A DNA stretch of 64,000 bases from Parascedosporium putredinis (taxonomy: Eukaryota > Ascomycota > Sordariomycetes > Microascales > Microascaceae), in assembly GCA_949357655.1 (NCBI GenBank), contig CASHTG010000016.1:1860001-1924000 (forward strand), read 5' to 3'. The position numbers and the translations under genes are program-made. Positions 59,245-64,000 of this stretch are shown here, piece after piece. The notes beneath the pieces were generated by a model. The model saw only the letters and a list, made by a program, of their open reading frames with translations, was not told where the DNA came from and made no database searches. How positions within the stretch are numbered: position 1 is the first letter of the stretch; each line of letters starts with the position of its first letter.

Positions 59245-59679
59245 GCGTCACGGCTCAGCTTGTTTCTCGCAAAGTCTAGGTCTTTAAAGTTAGAGTGTCA
59301 AATTGTTACATCATTGGCGTTACGAGAGTCTACACTACATGTAAACAAAATAGTATTGTTTTTAAAATTAAAAAGAGCATATATCCATGGATAGATCCAT
59401 TGGGTATAATACATTACAGCTACCCTGGTTTCGAGTGGAGGGTTGATGAGAGTCCTCTAGGTCGTTTGTCTCCCTATTTTCTAATGTCCGACCACTTTAA
59501 GGGTCGCAGTCTTAAATACCGAGAGTACAGCTTTGTATACATGGATGTACTGAAGGTGACGATTTGATCAATGGTGTTTGCGTAGGCCAAGGTATTCACG
59601 TAAGGTTTTAACTGTTTCAGCTAGGAAAAGCTGAAAGGGCGCAGCAGGGGAATAAGGGGAGGGCGAGAGCTAGAGTGGA

Positions 59680-60510
59680 TTGAGGGAGGGAGCCAAGTCA
59701 GTCCATCTGTGTGGGCTGATGGAAGGATTCAAGTTGATAGGAAATCAAGCTGGCTCACAAGTAAAGAATGGGGGAGCCCAGATTGGCCGATATGTCCATG
59801 TTAGATGGATTGATCCATCTCCATTCAATCGTATCTTTGATACAAGCCAGAAAGGATTGCTTGCAATTCCCGATCAAGGAAGCGCGGGTAGTCTTGCAAG
59901 TTTCTAAGAAACATCTTGCTGCCAATTGCTATATCTTTGCCTCTGAGGGCGGGCGTGTCCGTGCAGGCTACGATATTGCAACTGCGACAGGGCAGACCGA
60001 GTTCCTCAGAAGCGAGGGAAACGTTAAGTGCGAGCTGGTAGAAGCGTGGTTCCAGGCCCTCCCTCGACAGATCATTTTCATTGTCGGGAGTTAGCGGAAA
60101 AAGCTGAACTCCAGCCGCATCAAGAGATAGTAATCGATAGAAGTCGTCGTGGTTTGCAAGGAAAACCCCGCGGTGACGTAGGTGTCGACGCCGACGATAA
60201 ACGGCCAGGAGCGCTGCTGGAGAAAGCTGATCAGGTAGGAAGAATGATGGTTACTCCAGCGGACCCCCATACGGGGGCCCAATATACGCGTGATGTCGTT
60301 CACAAGGGCGGCGGTCGTCATCAGGTTGGCGCACGCTGAAGTTGTGTTGATTGATCGAAGCCTAATGGATTCCCGTCTGGCCAAGCGGAGCAAGGACCCC
60401 TCGTCTATATTTATAAGAGAGCCGTGCCGCTCATTTGGCCCGAGCCTGTTAGAACGGAACGTTTGGCGGACTGGGGAGAACTCTTGCCGAACTATCAAGC
60501 ATGCCATTGA
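59680..60510. other. Coding-like patch, broken or chance
   Basis: Overlapping + frames 59680-59907 and 59768-60094 are followed by a minus frame 60091-60507 (138 codons). Parts have protein-like composition (for example NCYIFASEGGRVRAGYDIAT on +), but no family is recognised and the frames do not connect. It may be a decayed gene or chance. Confidence 0.2.
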
Positions 60511-62447
60511 TGTAGGTTAAAACGGGGGTGGGGGGTGGTAGATGGGTCGCGCACCATACGGGAGCCTTGCGTGCAACTTTGAAGCGACGCTTGTCAGCGA
60601 TCGATCCCGTCCTTCCATTGGCATCCATAGATCAATCTGTACATCCATGGCTTGTAGTTATTGGGTCCATTTGATCTAGGACTTTGATGCCCGGCGTTTT
60701 CTTGCAGCTCCTTACGCACATGGCCCAGCCCAGGTGGGAGGTGGAGGCGGGCAACCAAACGTGATGGATATTGATCTCTATTTTGGATGTCACGTAGTGA
60801 TGGTGATGCCCGGGCAAAATTCTATGAGGAGAAGCCCATGCATAACCGGGAGCCTGGTCTCATCCCTCCCCCAACACGATCCCCAGCTTTGATGGAGATT
60901 TCCCGTCACCCGATCAGTCACCTGCAGTCGAGTAAGCTTGACCTGAAAAGCTTACCGTTGACTCCTCTTTTCTTCCTTTCCGTTCATGCAAGCGGGTGAG
61001 GGCGGGGGAGGGGGAAAAAGGGGGAATCACTTCTCGCGTGGACAGTGTCCATCTATCGCAATGGAGTGAAGCGAGAAGACATTGATCCAATGGGTGAGGC
61101 TGGATGAATAAGCCCACAAAGACATGGGGAGAATAGCATTTGAGTCTCGGTATTAGCGCTCCATGCCCATTTCATCATGTCTAGCATTCCGGAGTGACGG
61201 ACATCCCAGGGCTTCGATTTCGAATTTGACTCGATACCATGTGGTAGAAAATATCCACGGATCCGTGAATGATGTGGAGGCTTCCACCTCGTCCGTACAT
61301 GTAGCCACCAATGGATCCATGCCATTGTCCCCAGAGTTTTGGAGAGTTCGAAAAGTGTTCTGCCGTTTCCTGGGCGCTACTAGATTAGACTAGCGATCAA
61401 AAACAGCCCGGCATGTCAAATCCCGCACGGCACACGCGGGGTTGATTGATCGGGAGCATCCTTGGCGTGATACCGAATCTTTCTTTAATTGCGCGACAGC
61501 GGCTGAGCACGACCACCAGCTTCAATGGCTCCACGTTGCTTCACCACGTCACAGTCGAACTTCTCCCCATGCCATGCACCAAGCCTGAAAAAGTTGGTAA
61601 TCGCAACTAGGCTACAGTTTGGTGATGGCGAAGTCGACTTGAACTCACCGACTTCCATTCTGGGCGGGGAGGTCCGGAACGTAGGGTCCAAGATGGGTGT
61701 GAGGTGCGTGGCGCCATGGAATGCACATGTTCCCGAGTAGAAACGTGGCATAATAATCTTGTATCTCATCTGCGGCCCTTGGGCGAAGTTTGCCATGAGG
61801 GAGTCAGTCCCACGACGTAGCCTCGTCCGTAAGAACCTCGCACGGACAAGGCTCGGGAGGTTGAGCCGTGGTCATGAACCGGCTTGGTGCCTTGAGCTAG
61901 GCACGTCATCATGCGGGGGCTATAGAATACATGATGGAGATAAGAGCTACACACGTACATATGGGCAAGGGGATAGCTTGCACAGATAACAGATAACTAA
62001 ACCTTGGAGATGCCATTGCCTTATAAAACCCAGTATGGAGTCACTAGTACCGAGTCTCCTCCGTGTAGCACCTTGGAGTGAAAGATGGACTGGTAGGAGG
62101 GGGCCTAGGGTCTTGAAACCAGCATCTACTTTCAAATGAGCATAGGAAGCCATCCATCGGTAAATTGATTGATTTGCATTTGATGCATCAATGGATCTAT
62201 GGATCCCGAATGAATTGAATGGGATCCAATGGATCAATGTATGCCAAACCCCAGAATTCCACCTTCTTCAGTGTTACGTAGGATGTTCTCGACTTCTACG
62301 GCCTCTACCGCGAGCGGTCCCGTGTAAGTCTCACAACGTCATATTACCCAAAAGAAAAAAAAAAACCGAAAAGAAAAGGAAAGCACAACAAAAGTTATAC
62401 ATTCTACTCCCTGCCTCGAATACCTGTCCCTGATCGTCCAAGTCTTC
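60511..62447. other. Intergenic downstream of the CorA-like gene
   Basis: No recognised gene. It holds a G-rich tract (60994-61024), TACATGTA at 61296-61303, several ATGGATC words including a cluster at 62186-62236, and an A-rich tract near 62350-62385 that may mark the 3' end of the CorA-like transcript or its neighbourhood. Confidence 0.5.
60994..61024 (+). repeat. G-rich tract, possible G-quadruplex
   Basis: Five G-runs of three to five bases are packed within 31 bases with short spacers. It is non-coding. Confidence 0.6.
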
Positions 62448-64000
62448 CTAACTAGACTTTGCTGGAGGTTGCTTTTGCGTTAACCGTCGTATCCAACAAC
62501 GCACAGCATTGATGGCGAAGGAAAAGAAAAAGATGGCAGCCAGTCCCACGATGCCCAGCCAAAGGAGATGTAGCCTGAAATAATACTCGGTGTCGCCCAT
62601 CGAGAACTGAACTAAAAACCATCCTGCCAGAAATATCCACAATAAGGCTATGAAGGCGTAGAAGTGAACCCGCACGTTCCGTTGAAATGGACTAGAACGA
62701 TGCCTGCTCGCCGCCCGCGCTACCAAAGTTCTAGCGAGATTGAGTCCCAATATACGCACGACGAGTCCGAGTGTGATGATAAGGCCGAGATAGTCAAACA
62801 ATATCATGCCTAACTCGCGAACACGTTTATCCATACTCAAGAGACCGGTGGCGAAGGTGAGCGGGAGGAAAATGGTGGCGAGTACCGTGAGACCCTCAAG
62901 TGATTCTGCCCGAACTTCTTCTGTTTGTCCCCTACACTTGGCTTTTACACGTAGCCACCCGTCCTCTAGCCTTTGAAGCTTTCTCTCATAGTGTTCCAAA
63001 TCCTCTCTGAGCTCCATACTCACCCGTGCAAGCCACGGCGCAAAGGGTTGTGTGTGGGCGAGATTCCGAGATTCCCGATCTGCATCGCTCTCCCCAATCG
63101 CTGTACCATGGCTTGACTCCATTGCCAGCCATTCCAAGAGAGAGTTGACGCTTTCTTGCAATTGGCGAAGGTCTGATAGCATGTAATGAATGCTTCTAAG
63201 AACCTTCTCAGTCTCAGCAAGGACCAAGTGGGTATCGGGGGCGCCCCCAACCGATCCGAACCCTACCCCAGCGAAGAGCTCCCGCCAGAGACTTCCCCAC
63301 GACTTACAAGCTGCACGAAACACATCCAATAGTAGCAGCTGGCATAGCCAGTCAGGTTTGCTATTGGCGAATTGTGTTGCTGAATCACTCGATAAGAGGA
63401 GATCCTCTAGCAACTCGCGACAAGTCGTCTCGGGATCCCGTGTGAGAATTCCGAAAGTCTCCCACGGCTCTCTCGAGGGGTCATCTGGTAAATCTCTGGC
63501 TGTCTTTATTACGGGAGTTCCCGGCGGCGAGAGCTTCCTACCCGGCAATGAGCAGAGAACTTCTCCCCATCCCATCTAACATCAGTAAGTGCAACTTAAT
63601 TTGCGAGCTTAAAGATATGGAAAAGAGAAACGGGAAATTACACGAATCGATGAACTGCTATATGGGATGGGTAAAAGAGTTGCGGGTCGCTTGTAGTATA
63701 TACAAGGGAGGAAGGGGAAAAACATAGAACTTACATATAAATCGATTGTTCTCGAGTGGGATAGTCTGGACGGTGACCCAGCTTTGTAGTAGAACGACCA
63801 TGAGCCTGCTATACGAGACAACAGAAGATCTGTATCCCTTTATATAGTCATCCAGTAGAAGTGGATCGACTATCAGTCCCCACCCACCAAGATCATCGTA
63901 TTGGTCGAAGACGTCAAAAGCGTTTGTCGGAAGCGGTGCGCTCTTGAGAGCTTCTATAGGCACCCTACCCAGCGGCAGATTGAAGCCGAACGGACTCCAC
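62448..64000 (-). CDS. CorA-like membrane protein, 5' end beyond the window
   Basis: A fungal member of the CorA-type metal transporter superfamily. The exon 63575-62448 encodes 375 residues: a soluble helical part with a probable coiled coil (ELREDLEHYERKLQRLEDGW), then TVLATIFLPLTFATGLLSMD, which is the CorA TM1 pattern. Three further hydrophobic segments follow (about ILFDYLGLIITLGLVVRIL, FYAFIALLWIFLAGWFLV and LLWLGIVGLAAIFFFSFAI). The GMN selectivity signature is replaced by SMD, so magnesium transport cannot be assumed. The upstream exon runs from the window edge to 63735 (with VFDQYDDLGGWGLIVDPLLL). A 14-nt microexon at 63657-63644, with TAG acceptor and GTGTAA donor, exactly restores the phase between them. 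The gene is incomplete at its 5' end, and the frames seen are unbroken. Confidence 0.78.

Larger units (their letters stand above)
58599..59679. other. Intergenic, motif-rich
   Basis: No gene is recognised. It contains the ATCCATGG tandem at 58662-58688, TACATGTA at 58719-58726 and 59336-59343, and a CT microsatellite at 59214-59241. Confidence 0.55.

Noticed and set aside
1..64000. CRISPR-like regular arrays
   Set aside because: No direct repeats with regular unique spacers were found, and the genome is eukaryotic.

Overview
The window is nuclear DNA of a filamentous ascomycete, most likely a Sordariomycete of the Hypocreales type. The evidence is short introns (58-111 nt) with GT donors and CTAAC-like branch sites, a Cdk1 with a fungal insertion, and conserved eukaryotic genes (cdc2/Cdk1, a Pho85-type cyclin, TRAPPC11, RXT2) beside fungal-specific families. 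No bacterial-style operon, rRNA, tRNA or CRISPR was found. I cannot name the species.

Layout. 0-1.6 kb: cdc2/Cdk1. 1.6-17 kb: a gene desert. 17-20.6 kb: a long pyrimidine-rich leader and a Pcl-type cyclin gene. 22.7-23.5 kb: an intact atypical kinase-like gene. 23.5-37.3 kb: a second desert. 37.4-53.9 kb: a gene-dense block holding a copper P-type ATPase (+), an alpha/beta hydrolase (+), TRAPPC11 (-), RXT2 (+) and a secreted type-B carboxylesterase (+). 53.9-62.4 kb: an accessory-looking tract with an unrecognised retropepsin-like gene, an unrecognised gene with a tryptophan-rich C-terminus, hairpins, a MITE-like inverted repeat and many short ATCCATGG / TACATGTA palindromes. 62.4-64 kb: a CorA-like membrane protein gene cut by the window edge.

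How the genes relate. They are mostly housekeeping and do not form a visible pathway: cell-cycle control (Cdk1, cyclin), vesicle tethering (TRAPPC11), chromatin (RXT2), metal handling (copper ATPase, CorA-like) and hydrolysis (two hydrolases). TRAPPC11 and RXT2 are divergent and share an 855-bp promoter region. The hydrolase and TRAPPC11 converge with 240 bp between their stop codons.

The clearest oddity is about 26 single-base frame breaks, mostly in homopolymers and mostly lost bases, in seven genes that otherwise read as conserved protein. This looks like long-read consensus error rather than gene decay, so exact protein ends and lengths are provisional. The least explained signal is the over-represented palindrome family TACATGTA / TACATGGATCCATGTA / ATCCATGG in non-coding DNA. 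I did not find a clear new multi-gene system.
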